A stretch of DNA of 17,725 bases. Origin: CAYFUF01 sp964394795 (GTDB lineage: Bacteria; Bacillota; Clostridia; Tissierellales; Peptoniphilaceae). The notes under the pieces are model-generated. The model saw only the letters and a program-made list of their open reading frames with translations. It was not told the DNA's origin and did not search any database. Positions 1 through 7,247 of this stretch are shown piece after piece. Made by a program: the position numbers and the translations under genes. Numbering within the stretch: position 1 is the first letter of the stretch; each line of letters begins with the position of its first letter. The stretch is from positions 1-17,725 of the forward strand of contig CAYMYX010000032.1 of the NCBI GenBank assembly GCA_964394795.1. The letters are read 5' to 3'.

Positions 1-336
1 ATGGCCGCCCACTTCCAAGGGGCAACCTTCACCGAGACAAGAAGGCTGGCCATGAAGGAGAGTAATCGGGTTACGGCTATGGCCCAAGAACTTCGGAAGA
101 TGGGGGTTGAGTGTGAGATTCACGATAACCATGTAGTTGTACCCGGCGGTCAGATGAGAGCGGCGACGGAGGCTTATGATGGGCATAATGATCATCGAAT
201 CGTTATGGCCTGCGCTGTTCTTTCCTCCATTTACGGTGGTCGGATTGAGGGGGCTGAAGCGGTGGCTAAGAGCTTCCCTACTTTCTTTAAGACAATCGGA
301 GAACTTGGAATCGAGGTTTCGACCCATGGAGTATAA
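1..336 (+). CDS. aroA: 3-phosphoshikimate 1-carboxyvinyltransferase (EPSP synthase), C-terminal part
   Basis: This is the last ~111 residues of EPSP synthase, which joins phosphoenolpyruvate to shikimate-3-phosphate in the cytoplasm. The window opens inside the gene, so the ATG at base 1 is an internal methionine and not the start. The family signature is clear: RRLAMKESNRVTAMAQELRK (the usual R-x-KE-(S/T)-(D/N)-R region with the PEP-site Lys/Glu), then DGHNDHRIVMACAVL, then the KSFPTFFKTIGELG tail. The stop codon lies past the tyrA start, giving an 11-base overlap that suggests translational coupling in an aroA-tyrA-aroF operon. The reading frame is intact to the end. The identity is secure; the missing 5' part cannot be judged. 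Confidence 0.95.
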   Translation: MAAHFQGATFTETRRLAMKESNRVTAMAQELRKMGVECEIHDNHVVVPGGQMRAATEAYDGHNDHRIVMACAVLSSIYGGRIEGAEAVAKSFPTFFKTIGELGIEVSTHGV

Positions 337-1180
337 GAAATCGATCAGGGATATTTTACTGGTGGGGCTGGGCCTCATGGGTGGAAGCTACGCCATTGCG
401 CTGAAGAAGAAAAATTACCGGATTCGGGCGATTACGAGGACCCAGTCCTCCATCGACTTTGCCGTAGACAAGGGCATCATCGATGAGGGGGCTACCGAGG
501 TGAACAAGGCATGGGTTAAGGAAGCGGACCTAATCATTTTCGCTATCTACCCCCAGGCGCTGATTGAGTGGATTGACGAGTATGGTTACCTCATTGAACC
601 GGGGACCTTGGTCACGGATGTAACGGGGGTTAAGGTGGCTATTGTTGCCCATATTCAGAATCGGTTACAGCCGGGAGCTGAGTTTATCGCTTCCCATCCT
701 ATGGCTGGCCGGGAAGTTTATGGGGTCGAGAATGCTACCGATAAGATCTTCCAAGGGGCAAACTTTATTGTGACCCCCTCTGCGAATAATACTGCGGAAG
801 GTATCGAGGCCTGTAAGCAGCTGGGTTCAGAGTTAGGCTTCGCCCGCATTTCCGTCTTGAGTCCGGAAGACCACGATGATATGATTGGTTTTCTGTCCCA
901 GTTGACCCACTGCATCGCCGTCTCCCTGATGACCAGCAACGACAGTGACCACTTGGTTGACTATACCGGCGACTCTTTTCGCGACTTGACAAGGATAGCG
1001 AAGATAAACGAAGATATGTGGACAGAGCTCTTTCTCCTCAACAAGGACAGCCTTCTTTCCCATATGGATGCTTTCGAGGCTTCCTTTGACGAATTGAAGA
1101 CGGCCTTGAAGGATGAAGACGAAGAGAAAATGAAAAAGCTGATGAGAAAATCCACAAACCGACGTAAACTCTTTGATTAG
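326..1180 (+). CDS. tyrA: Prephenate dehydrogenase
   Basis: This 284-residue enzyme oxidatively decarboxylates prephenate to 4-hydroxyphenylpyruvate for tyrosine synthesis. The start at 326 puts the Rossmann motif VGLGLMGGS at residues 13-21, as expected. A longer in-frame reading back to 176 would lie inside aroA and is rejected. Other family marks are DVTGVK (98-103; the usual motif is DVxSVK), SHPMAGRE (123-130), LTHCI with a conserved His (195) and GDSFRDLTRIA (215-225). The protein stops after the helical dimerisation region and has no C-terminal ACT domain. Any tyrosine feedback would therefore have to act through the catalytic domain (inference). It overlaps aroA by 11 bases and is followed by aroF after 37 bases. 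Confidence 0.95.
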   Translation: MEYKKSIRDILLVGLGLMGGSYAIALKKKNYRIRAITRTQSSIDFAVDKGIIDEGATEVNKAWVKEADLIIFAIYPQALIEWIDEYGYLIEPGTLVTDVTGVKVAIVAHIQNRLQPGAEFIASHPMAGREVYGVENATDKIFQGANFIVTPSANNTAEGIEACKQLGSELGFARISVLSPEDHDDMIGFLSQLTHCIAVSLMTSNDSDHLVDYTGDSFRDLTRIAKINEDMWTELFLLNKDSLLSHMDAFEASFDELKTALKDEDEEKMKKLMRKSTNRRKLFD

Positions 1181-1217
1181 ATGAGTCGTTTGAAACTGTA
1201 GACAGAAAGGTCTAATC

Positions 1218-2246
1218 ATGAAAATGAATTTCATAAGCAAACTGCCCATTCCTATGGAAATCAAGAAGCAGTATCCCCTGACGGAAGAGGCGTTTGAATT
1301 AAAGCAACAACGGGACAGGGAAATTGAGAAAATCTTAAGCGGCGAAGATGACCGCTTGCTCCTCATTATTGGGCCATGCTCCGCCGACAACGAAGAAAGC
1401 GTCCTCCAATACATTGAGAAGCTCATCCCCGTCCAAGAGAAAGTGAAAGACAAGCTCTTCTTTATTCCCCGCATTTATACCAACAAGCCGAGAACCAAAG
1501 GTACGGGCTACAAGGGGATGGCCGAGTCGCCAGACCCTAAACAAAAGCCGGACCTGATTAAGGGAACGATAGCGATCCGCAAGCTCCACATGAAGGCCCT
1601 CTTAGATTATGGCATGTCCTGTGCGGACGAGATGCTCTATCCGGAAAACCACAGGTACCTTGATGACCTCCTTGCCTATGTTGCCGTTGGTGCAAGGTCG
1701 GTGGAGAACCAGCACCATCGCCTGGTTGCGTCCGGTGTGGGTATTCCCGTGGGTATGAAGAATCCTACCTCCGGTGATCTATCCGTCATGATGAATGCCA
1801 TCTATGCGGCGCAACAAGTTCATACCTTTGAGTACAGAGGCTGGGAGGTGGAAAGTGAAGGGAACCCTTACACTCACGCTATCCTCCGTGGCTTCGTGGA
1901 CCAACATGGCAACGCGATGCCAAACTACCACTACGAAAACTTGGTCAGAGTAAACGAACTTTATGAAAAGCTGGATGTCGTCAACCCTGGTGTCATCATT
2001 GACTGCAACCACTCCAACTCCAATAAGGACTACTTGCAGCAACCTCGAATTGTCCGTGAAGTCCTTCACTCTACCCGCCACTCAGGTGATATCAAGAAGC
2101 TAGTAAGGGGATTCATGATCGAGAGTTACTTGGAGGACGGTTGCCAAAGCGTGGATGGTAGCTGCTTCGGCCAGTCGATCACCGATCCTTGCTTGGGTTG
2201 GGATAAGACCGAGGCCCTCATTTACGAGATGGCAGATAAGCTATAG
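1218..2246 (+). CDS. aroF: 3-deoxy-7-phosphoheptulonate (DAHP) synthase, class I AroFGH type
   Basis: This 342-residue enzyme makes DAHP from phosphoenolpyruvate and erythrose-4-phosphate, the first step of the shikimate pathway. The sequence follows the E. coli AroFGH subclass. The metal ligands are visible as Cys54 in IIGPCSADN, His265 in DCNHSNSNKD, Glu302 in MIESYLEDG and Asp323 in SITDPCLGW. The substrate-binding motifs are NKPRTKGTGYKG (89-100) and GARSVENQHHRLVASG (158-173). AGAAAGG lies about 9 bases before the ATG. Allosteric residues cannot be assigned by eye, so the feedback inhibitor (Phe, Tyr or Trp) is unknown. It is the last gene of the operon, followed by a hairpin at 2257. 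Placing the committed first step after aroA and tyrA may let one promoter set the whole flux (inference). Confidence 0.95.
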   Translation: MKMNFISKLPIPMEIKKQYPLTEEAFELKQQRDREIEKILSGEDDRLLLIIGPCSADNEESVLQYIEKLIPVQEKVKDKLFFIPRIYTNKPRTKGTGYKGMAESPDPKQKPDLIKGTIAIRKLHMKALLDYGMSCADEMLYPENHRYLDDLLAYVAVGARSVENQHHRLVASGVGIPVGMKNPTSGDLSVMMNAIYAAQQVHTFEYRGWEVESEGNPYTHAILRGFVDQHGNAMPNYHYENLVRVNELYEKLDVVNPGVIIDCNHSNSNKDYLQQPRIVREVLHSTRHSGDIKKLVRGFMIESYLEDGCQSVDGSCFGQSITDPCLGWDKTEALIYEMADKL

Positions 2247-2256
2247 ATTCGAGGCC

Positions 2257-2290
2257 AAGGGGGTAGCCAAGTGGATGGCCCCCTTCGGTT
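2257..2290 (+). terminator. Probable terminator of the aro operon
   Basis: AAGGGGG (2257-2263) pairs perfectly with CCCCCTT (2279-2285), with an inner CCA/TGG helix. It begins 10 bases after the aroF stop. The following U tract is weak (CGGTTTTC), so termination may be partial and some transcripts could continue into the next leader. Confidence 0.6.
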
Positions 2291-2301
2291 TTCACCATCA
2301 T

Positions 2302-2380
2302 TTGTGGGTATAAAAAAGCTATCGTATAGCTTCACGCAATTTACGGATCAAGCCTCAAGTGAGGAATTTGATCCCCACAA
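2302..2380 (+). promoter_or_regulatory. Structured 5' leader, candidate cis-regulatory RNA
   Basis: Three nested helices can be read directly. P1 is TTGTGGG (2302-2308) with CCCACAA (2374-2380). P2 is AAGCTAT (2316-2322) with ATAGCTT (2326-2332) around a CGT loop. P3 is GGATCAA (2345-2351) with TTGATCC (2368-2374), topped by CCTC/GAGG (2353-2356/2361-2364). Together they form a compact three-way junction that ends 46 bases before the lipoprotein ATG. I do not recognise it as a known riboswitch class; no T-box, purine or SAM core was seen. It could also be two unrelated hairpins with a chance closing stem. No convincing promoter was found upstream. Confidence 0.4.
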
Positions 2381-2426
2381 CTGTCTAAGAAGTGTAGGCA
2401 AGCAAGCTAACAATTAGGAGGAAATA

Positions 2427-3242
2427 ATGAACTTAAAGAAAGCTTTAGTGATTGGCGCGTCGTCCCTATTCCTGTTTGCAGTAGGATGTAACGATGACAG
2501 CGGCTTCTTTAGTAATGAATCTCAAGAATCAAGTCAATCCGTGGAAAGCAGCGTGGTTGAGTCTTCTGAGGAAATCTCCGTATCATCTGAAGAGGTTTCT
2601 ATCGAGTCTTCGGAGGTGGTAAGCGAAGAATCTAGCGAAGTCTCCATCGAATCTTCTGAATCCATCGAGTCTTCCGAATCCATCGAGTCTTCCGAAAGCA
2701 CCGACATCGGTGTGACGGATGAAGTTCAAGTTAACTTAGATACCGACAGAGAGTTTTCCAACTTCACCTATAAGGTGTCTTCTGAATGGGAGCATCTGGT
2801 AGCGGATAATGAAGCGACCAATCAACAAGTATATGACAGTTATGTTGAGCAAGGCGTTCAAAACGACATCACGTATCTAGTCGATATGTACCGCGTTGAA
2901 GGTACTGCAACAAGTGCTGAATACTTCGACGTTTACTTTATTTCCATTGAGTATTCCGATACTTATAAAGGTCAATTTACGTTAGATTCATTAACCGAAG
3001 CAATCTCTGTAAGCTTCGTTGAAAATCCTGGTCCAACCACACCAATCGTGGTCAATGGTAATAATTTCAACTATGTTCAAGGCTACGCCCCTGGATTCAG
3101 TGACCCATCCCTGTTCGCTTTAGGATCTGACGGCGACAACAGTTACGCAGGTTTCGTCATGTTCTTCAATACAGGTCTTGAAACCCCAGAGCAAGCTATG
3201 AGCTTCTTCGACAAAGTCATCAACGAAGTTAACTTCAAATAA
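2427..3242 (+). CDS. Putative lipoprotein with Ser/Glu-rich spacer, unknown function
   Basis: This is a 271-residue protein with an AGGAGG site ideally placed before the ATG. Residues 1-20 form a signal peptide with positively charged start (NLKK) and a lipobox-like FAVGC, giving a lipidated Cys21. The -3 position is Ala where Leu is commonest. Residues 31-92 are an acidic, serine-rich spacer built on SIESSE-type repeats, likely extended through the cell wall. The globular part (100-271) starts with a pattern (ANFTYKVSSEWE-like) reminiscent of small Gram-positive surface lipoproteins and ends in an amphipathic helix (PEQAMSFFDKVINEV). I cannot assign a family. Strong hairpins on both sides indicate a single-gene transcript. 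Confidence 0.85.
   Translation: MNLKKALVIGASSLFLFAVGCNDDSGFFSNESQESSQSVESSVVESSEEISVSSEEVSIESSEVVSEESSEVSIESSESIESSESIESSESTDIGVTDEVQVNLDTDREFSNFTYKVSSEWEHLVADNEATNQQVYDSYVEQGVQNDITYLVDMYRVEGTATSAEYFDVYFISIEYSDTYKGQFTLDSLTEAISVSFVENPGPTTPIVVNGNNFNYVQGYAPGFSDPSLFALGSDGDNSYAGFVMFFNTGLETPEQAMSFFDKVINEVNFK
2643..2696 (+). repeat. In-frame 18-bp tandem repeat, three copies
   Basis: The unit TCCATCGAGTCTTCCGAA occurs at 2661-2678 and 2679-2696 identically, and at 2643-2660 with two changes. Each copy encodes SIESSE in the lipoprotein spacer. More degenerate relatives lie upstream from about 2590. Copy-number change would lengthen or shorten the spacer without a frameshift. Confidence 0.9.
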
Positions 3243-3268
3243 ACATTAAACAACAACATCGACATGAA

Positions 3269-3310
3269 AAGAACCACCTGCCGGGATGCAGGTGGTTCTT
3301 CATTTTGTCT
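3269..3310. terminator. Bidirectional intrinsic terminator
   Basis: A perfect 13-bp stem joins AAGAACCACCTGC (3269-3281) to GCAGGTGGTTCTT (3288-3300) around a 6-base loop. T-rich sequence follows on both strands (CATTTTGTC on +, TTTTCATG on -). It sits between the convergent ends of the lipoprotein gene and the - strand membrane protein gene, and serves both. Confidence 0.9.
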
Positions 3311-3316
3311 ATTGCT

Positions 3317-4444
3317 TTACTTCTTCGCTTGGAAAGCGCCAATGGTGTAAAGCACGGCACCAACTAGAATTGCGCCATTGATTAGGTTTAGCGTAAGGCC
3401 TCCGCTCATACCGGATACTAACGAATATATCGATATCGCAACGAGTAACACACCCAACACGATTAAGATTGGACTGTCGGTCTTCTTACTCAGATACTTG
3501 AACCCTACAATTGCCGCAATAACGAATACCGCGATTTGAGCAAAGGTAAGAAGCAGAATGAAGAAGACATTCATGTTGAAGGCTGCCCAGTTTGCATTCA
3601 TCAGAATGTTCACAAAACCGATGACCAACAGGATTGCCGCTAAGCCGGTGATGATTGAACCAATCAATAGGAAGATATTGGTTCCACTTTGTTCAACCGA
3701 TGCAGTGTCATAAGGACGGTAGCCACTTTGTCCACCGTAGCTTTGTTGGTTCGGATACTGTTGGCCTTGGCTCTGGTTGCCGTATTGGCCTCGAACCTGC
3801 CCTTGCCCACTTTGGTAAGGATATTGATTCGATCCTTGGCTAGGAGACTGGCCATACTGTTGTCCCTGGCTGCTTGGGTACTGGCTTCCTTGACCCTGGT
3901 TTCCTTGACCATAACTGCTTTGTCCTTGGTTTCCTTGGCCATAACTACTTTGACCATAGCTACCTTGGCCGTAACTGCCCTGATAGCCGCCACTTTGTTG
4001 GCTGCTGCCTTGCCCAGATGAATTCTGACCATAAGACCCTGGCGAATAAGAACCATATTGGCTGGAACCTTGCTGAGGTGATCCTGATTGAGATGAACTT
4101 TGTTGACTCGATCCTTGTTGACTTGAGCCTGATTGATAAGATCCTTGATTATAATTGCTTTGTGGATAAGAACTTTGTGTATTTGATCCCTGTTGGTAAT
4201 AACTTTGACTGCTTTCGGTTTTAGCTTCACTAACATCCGTTGTGTCGGTATCTACCGCATCCCGCTGATAACTATCTGTATAGGAACCATAAGGTTTATT
4301 CTCTACTGAACTAGTCGTTTGACTACTAGACTCACTTGTTGAACGATCAGGTGAGGTATAAGGATTATCCCCGTAAGGGTTAGTCGATGTGTCCTTTTCC
4401 TGATTGTCACTTGTCGATTCGCGATCATATTTATTGTCAGTCAT
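3317..4444 (-). CDS. Gln/Ser/Gly/Tyr-rich low-complexity membrane protein
   Basis: This is a 375-residue protein. I chose the start at 4444 because AGGAGAAGGAG precedes it on the - strand; an upstream in-frame ATG at 4489 has no such site. Residues 1-80 are polar and acidic. Residues 80-240 are a low-complexity tract of Q, S, G, Y and N with loose repeats such as SYGQGNQGQ (about 160-185). The C-terminal part has four likely membrane helices: about 256-280, 291-315, 325-345 and 352-371. There is no signal peptide, so the long tail may be cytoplasmic, although topology is uncertain. The tail composition resembles prion-like or phase-separating segments. Some bacterial membrane proteins carry similar N-terminal disordered tails, usually with no known role. 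No function is assigned. Confidence 0.85.
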   Translation of the reverse strand: MTDNKYDRESTSDNQEKDTSTNPYGDNPYTSPDRSTSESSSQTTSSVENKPYGSYTDSYQRDAVDTDTTDVSEAKTESSQSYYQQGSNTQSSYPQSNYNQGSYQSGSSQQGSSQQSSSQSGSPQQGSSQYGSYSPGSYGQNSSGQGSSQQSGGYQGSYGQGSYGQSSYGQGNQGQSSYGQGNQGQGSQYPSSQGQQYGQSPSQGSNQYPYQSGQGQVRGQYGNQSQGQQYPNQQSYGGQSGYRPYDTASVEQSGTNIFLLIGSIITGLAAILLVIGFVNILMNANWAAFNMNVFFILLLTFAQIAVFVIAAIVGFKYLSKKTDSPILIVLGVLLVAISIYSLVSGMSGGLTLNLINGAILVGAVLYTIGAFQAKK

Positions 4445-4658
4445 AACGTGCTCCTTCTCCTCAGATTTGCCAATCCTTTGATAAGGCATATATGCCCCTC
4501 ATACTGTAGATTTACGCAAGCGGCCTAGATTTTAAGGTTAAATTTATGCTAAATAGAAAACTTTTCTTTAAAACAAGGGATCTTCCCCTTCGATATAACC
4601 CTCCTCGCCGGGGTATTAATGAGCTAGTAATCACAACTAAGTGGATTAAGGAGAGAAA

Positions 4659-5087
4659 ATGAGATTCCCTTTTACAAGAAAACGAGCTGAAACCGAGCTC
4701 ATCGACCGATACGATGAAGCCGAAAAAGTGCTCCAAGACCAGGACAAGTTAGAAAAGCTCCTGCAAAACCTAGAGAAGAAGTTGAAAAAGATTCCGGTTG
4801 GTGGCAGGGAGCTATCCAAGCTGCCCGTCCTCGTCTCCATGCTTAAGGCATATACCAGAGGTACTTATCGAACATTCCCTAAGGGCACCTTACTTGCCAT
4901 CATCAGTGCCCTCGTTTACTTCGTATCCCCAATAGATGCCATCCCCGATTTCATACCGGGCCTTGGCTTCGCCGATGATGCGGCCGTCATTGCCTTCTGT
5001 TTAAATAAGATTGACTCCGACGTGCAAAAATACCAAGAGTGGCGAGTCCAGCAAGGCCTTCTGCCTCCTGACTTCGACGAAAACTAA
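4659..5087 (+). CDS. DUF1232 (YkvA-like) small membrane-associated protein
   Basis: This is a 142-residue protein with an AAGGAGAG site before the ATG. The first 50 residues are a charged helical region (EAEKVLQDQDKLEKLLQNLE) that may form a coiled coil. The DUF1232 core is at about 76-113, with a hydrophobic stretch and the hallmark SPIDAIPDFIPGLGFADDAA (90-109). The family is widespread and its biochemical role is not established. It is transcribed alone, between a divergent membrane-protein gene and a strong terminator. The 214 bases upstream hold only AT-rich sequence and short weak hairpins (near 4575-4612), with no promoter that I can place confidently. Confidence 0.9.
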   Translation: MRFPFTRKRAETELIDRYDEAEKVLQDQDKLEKLLQNLEKKLKKIPVGGRELSKLPVLVSMLKAYTRGTYRTFPKGTLLAIISALVYFVSPIDAIPDFIPGLGFADDAAVIAFCLNKIDSDVQKYQEWRVQQGLLPPDFDEN

Positions 5088-5096
5088 AAATAGTAA

Positions 5097-5135
5097 AAGG
5101 GATGTGCCAATGGGCACATCCCTTCATTTTTTATT
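5097..5135. terminator. Bidirectional intrinsic terminator
   Basis: A 12-bp perfect stem, AAGGGATGTGCC (5097-5108) with GGCACATCCCTT (5113-5124), has a 4-base loop. It is followed on + by CATTTTTTATT and on - by TTTTACTATTTTT. It lies between the convergent ends of the DUF1232 gene and the PepSY-like lipoprotein gene. Confidence 0.92.
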
Positions 5136-5142
5136 CAGCTGA

Positions 5143-5793
5143 TTAGTCGTCTATTTCTAAGACTTCTCCGGTTGTTGCGTGAATCTCAACGTCGTCGCCA
5201 CCTTCGATTTCCACTTCATATTTTGGGGTGCCGTCATCAACGTCAAGGTCCCAACCTTCAACGTAGCCACCTGATGAGTTTTGTAACGCAATGTCCATCG
5301 CTTCCTGAGGCGATATTACATCATCCAAAGGTAGCGCCTCATCATCGTTGTCATCGTCATCGGTTTCTTGCTCTTCGACTCCGCTTCCGTCTGCCTTAAC
5401 CGTCAGTTCATATTCAGTGCCATCTTTCCAACCATCAATCTCATATTCATAATCCCCATCGTCACGATCGAAATCGATTTGGGAGATCGTTATGGTATCA
5501 TCACCGAAAGTCTCGTAAAAGATGTCGATTGCTTCATACATGTCGACTTCAAATTCTCTGCCTTCGATTCCTTGGCTGTCCGTTGTTGCGGTTGTAGAAG
5601 AACTTTCTTCCACCACAGAAGAGCTAGCCTCCGTGCTGGCCGGTTCTGAGCTGGTTACAGACTCTTCCACCGTAGTAGATTCTTGGCCACCTGCTACACT
5701 TACTTGCTCGCTAGATTCTCCCCCATCGCCACAAGCAGCTAGCAGTAAAGCCAAAGATAAAGTTACTGTTCCAAAAGTAAATTTGCGTTTCAT
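5143..5793 (-). CDS. PepSY-like lipoprotein
   Basis: This is a 216-residue protein with a TAAGGAGG site 9 bases before the ATG. Residues 1-20 are a signal peptide and LLAAC at 17-21 is a good lipobox, so Cys21 should be lipid-anchored outside the membrane. A Ser/Thr/Glu-rich spacer spans 25-76. Two PepSY-like repeats follow: about 81-142 (VDMYEAIDIFYETF...YEYEIDGW...YELTVKADG) and about 159-214 (SPQEAMDIALQ...WDLDVDDG...YEVEIEGG...HATTGEVLEID). They are separated by an acidic run (DDDDNDDE). PepSY domains are thought to inhibit proteases or bind ligands at the cell surface; the role here is unknown. The protein is extremely acidic, so divalent cation binding is possible (inference). Confidence 0.88.
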   Translation of the reverse strand: MKRKFTFGTVTLSLALLLAACGDGGESSEQVSVAGGQESTTVEESVTSSEPASTEASSSVVEESSSTTATTDSQGIEGREFEVDMYEAIDIFYETFGDDTITISQIDFDRDDGDYEYEIDGWKDGTEYELTVKADGSGVEEQETDDDDNDDEALPLDDVISPQEAMDIALQNSSGGYVEGWDLDVDDGTPKYEVEIEGGDDVEIHATTGEVLEIDD

Positions 5794-5833
5794 TAAGAAA
5801 CCTCCTTAGTTGTTCGGATCTACTCTGGAGTTA

Positions 5834-5862
5834 AGTATACCCCAGTGTTACAATTGTAATAA
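5834..5862 (-). promoter_or_regulatory. Candidate promoter with TACANNTGTA palindrome (lipoprotein gene)
   Basis: On the - strand a TATACT -10 (5834-5839) is spaced 17 bases from a weak TTATTA -35 (5857-5862). A perfect 12-bp palindrome, TTACAATTGTAA (5848-5859), fills the spacer and touches the -35. It contains TACANNTGTA, the consensus recognised by CopY/BlaI-type winged-helix repressors. The match is exact but short, and no such repressor gene is in the window. The site also lies upstream of the divergent methyltransferase gene, so it could affect both. Confidence 0.45.
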
Positions 5863-5914
5863 TTTACCAATCCACTTCAGCCATAACACGCTCCACAGAA
5901 AGGAAAGTTAGTCG

Positions 5915-7231
5915 ATGAGAGACCCCAAGCTAGCTCAACAAAATAGAGACCACCTCGATGCCATCTACTCCGCCTTTAACGAAGAGGGCCGCCTCCTTAA
6001 CAGAGCCGGCCAAATCGAGTTTATTACCACGATTAAAGCGATTGAGTCCGTCCTGTCCAAGGACATGACCATTATAGATGTTGGTGCGGGCACCGGTACC
6101 TATTCCCTCTATTTTGCTAAGCAGGGCTATGACGTCACCGCCCTTGAGCCAGCCCTCCCCAACTTCCAAAAATTGGAGAGCAAGGTCAAAGAAGCCAATC
6201 TTGACAATCTGGAAATCCACCACCTCTCTTCTCTGGACCTCCGCCAATTCGATGACCAGTCTTTCGATATCGTCCTCCTCTTCGGACCTCTCTATCACCT
6301 GGCTGATGAAGATGACCGCTACTTCACCTTGATGGAAGCCCGCCGCATCTGTAAAAACGGGGGCCATATCTTCATCGCCACCATCAACCACGATATGGTC
6401 GCCTACCGAGAGGCAGTCTATAACGCCAACTTTTTCCATGAGGATGGCTACGACCATTCCACCCTCCGCATCAAAGACGACCCCTTCGTCTTCTCCACAG
6501 TCGATGAGACAAGGTCCATCCTAAAAGCCGTCAACCTCCGCCTCCAACAAGTCATTGCCACCGATGGTATAGCAGAAATCCTTTTAAATACCTTGGAGGA
6601 TATGGACGACTACAGCTTCCAACAGTACCTCAAGCTACATGAGAAGAACTGCAAGTCCCCTTACTTCATGGGCACCTCCAGCCACCTCCTCTTTCATTGC
6701 AGGCAAAAGGAAAGTATCAAGATGTCTTATCCTTGGGACACTGATGTCCAGGAAGAAATCGAAAATTTCAACAATTTCCCAGTCTTCCGTGCCGAGTTTT
6801 ACAACGATCTCTATCTGAGAGATAAGGAACTTTCACTGGATCTGCGCTACATCAGTCCCGGTGTCACCTCATCCGATTGGGCTCCCGCCTACTACTACAA
6901 TATGGTCGTCGACGGTACCGTGGTCGGCCTCATCGACCTTCGCATAGGTTACAGCGAGAACTTGTATTACGCCGGCAACATCGGTTATCGCGTCCATGAG
7001 GAATACCGAGGTAACTCCTATGCCGCTAGAGCATGCCGTCTCCTTCGCCCTCTAGCACAAAAGCACGGGATGAACACCCTCTGCATTACCAATGACTACA
7101 AGAACATTGCATCCAAACGCGTCTGCGAAAAGATCGGAGCCAAGCTCATGCGCCTGACTATGGTCCCCAAAGGAAACGCCATCCGCAAGGAAGGTCAAGT
7201 CTTCCAGAATGTCTACTATTGGGACTTGTAA
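5915..7231 (+). CDS. SAM-dependent methyltransferase fused to GNAT N-acetyltransferase
   Basis: This is a 438-residue single open frame with AGAAAGGAAAG before the ATG. Residues 1-265 are a class I methyltransferase: motif I IDVGAGTG (54-61), an acidic residue at the end of strand 2 (LEP, 77-79), DIVLLFGPLYHL (118-129) and RRICKNGGHIFIA (143-155). Residues from about 270 form a GNAT domain: YYNMVVDGTVVGLIDLR (327-343), GYRVHEEYRGNSYAARACRLL (357-377, the acetyl-CoA loop) and NIASKRVCEKIGAKL (397-411). The loop reads RGNSYA where R-x-x-G-x-A is usual, so Gly is replaced by Ser. Met270 begins a stretch that looks like the start of a stand-alone GNAT protein, which suggests a gene fusion. The substrates are unknown. 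The stop is followed by the first dispersed-repeat cluster. Confidence 0.9.
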   Translation: MRDPKLAQQNRDHLDAIYSAFNEEGRLLNRAGQIEFITTIKAIESVLSKDMTIIDVGAGTGTYSLYFAKQGYDVTALEPALPNFQKLESKVKEANLDNLEIHHLSSLDLRQFDDQSFDIVLLFGPLYHLADEDDRYFTLMEARRICKNGGHIFIATINHDMVAYREAVYNANFFHEDGYDHSTLRIKDDPFVFSTVDETRSILKAVNLRLQQVIATDGIAEILLNTLEDMDDYSFQQYLKLHEKNCKSPYFMGTSSHLLFHCRQKESIKMSYPWDTDVQEEIENFNNFPVFRAEFYNDLYLRDKELSLDLRYISPGVTSSDWAPAYYYNMVVDGTVVGLIDLRIGYSENLYYAGNIGYRVHEEYRGNSYAARACRLLRPLAQKHGMNTLCITNDYKNIASKRVCEKIGAKLMRLTMVPKGNAIRKEGQVFQNVYYWDL

Positions 7232-7247
7232 TCCTGAATCTCAAAAA

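Noticed and set aside
833..1474. - strand open frame of 213 residues across the tyrA/aroF junction
   Set aside because: It overlaps two certain enzymes on the other strand and has no domain features.
2580..2700. Short tandem repeats as a possible CRISPR-like array
   Set aside because: The repeats are in frame, have no spacers and encode a Ser/Glu linker.
3664..4236. - strand open frame of 190 residues in another frame of the Q/S/G/Y protein
   Set aside because: It is a shadow of the low-complexity repeats, which lack stops in several frames. The chosen frame has membrane helices and a good ribosome site.
4445..4489. Upstream in-frame ATG adding 15 residues to the Q/S/G/Y protein
   Set aside because: The AGGAGAAGGAG site lies inside this extension and points to the ATG at 4444.
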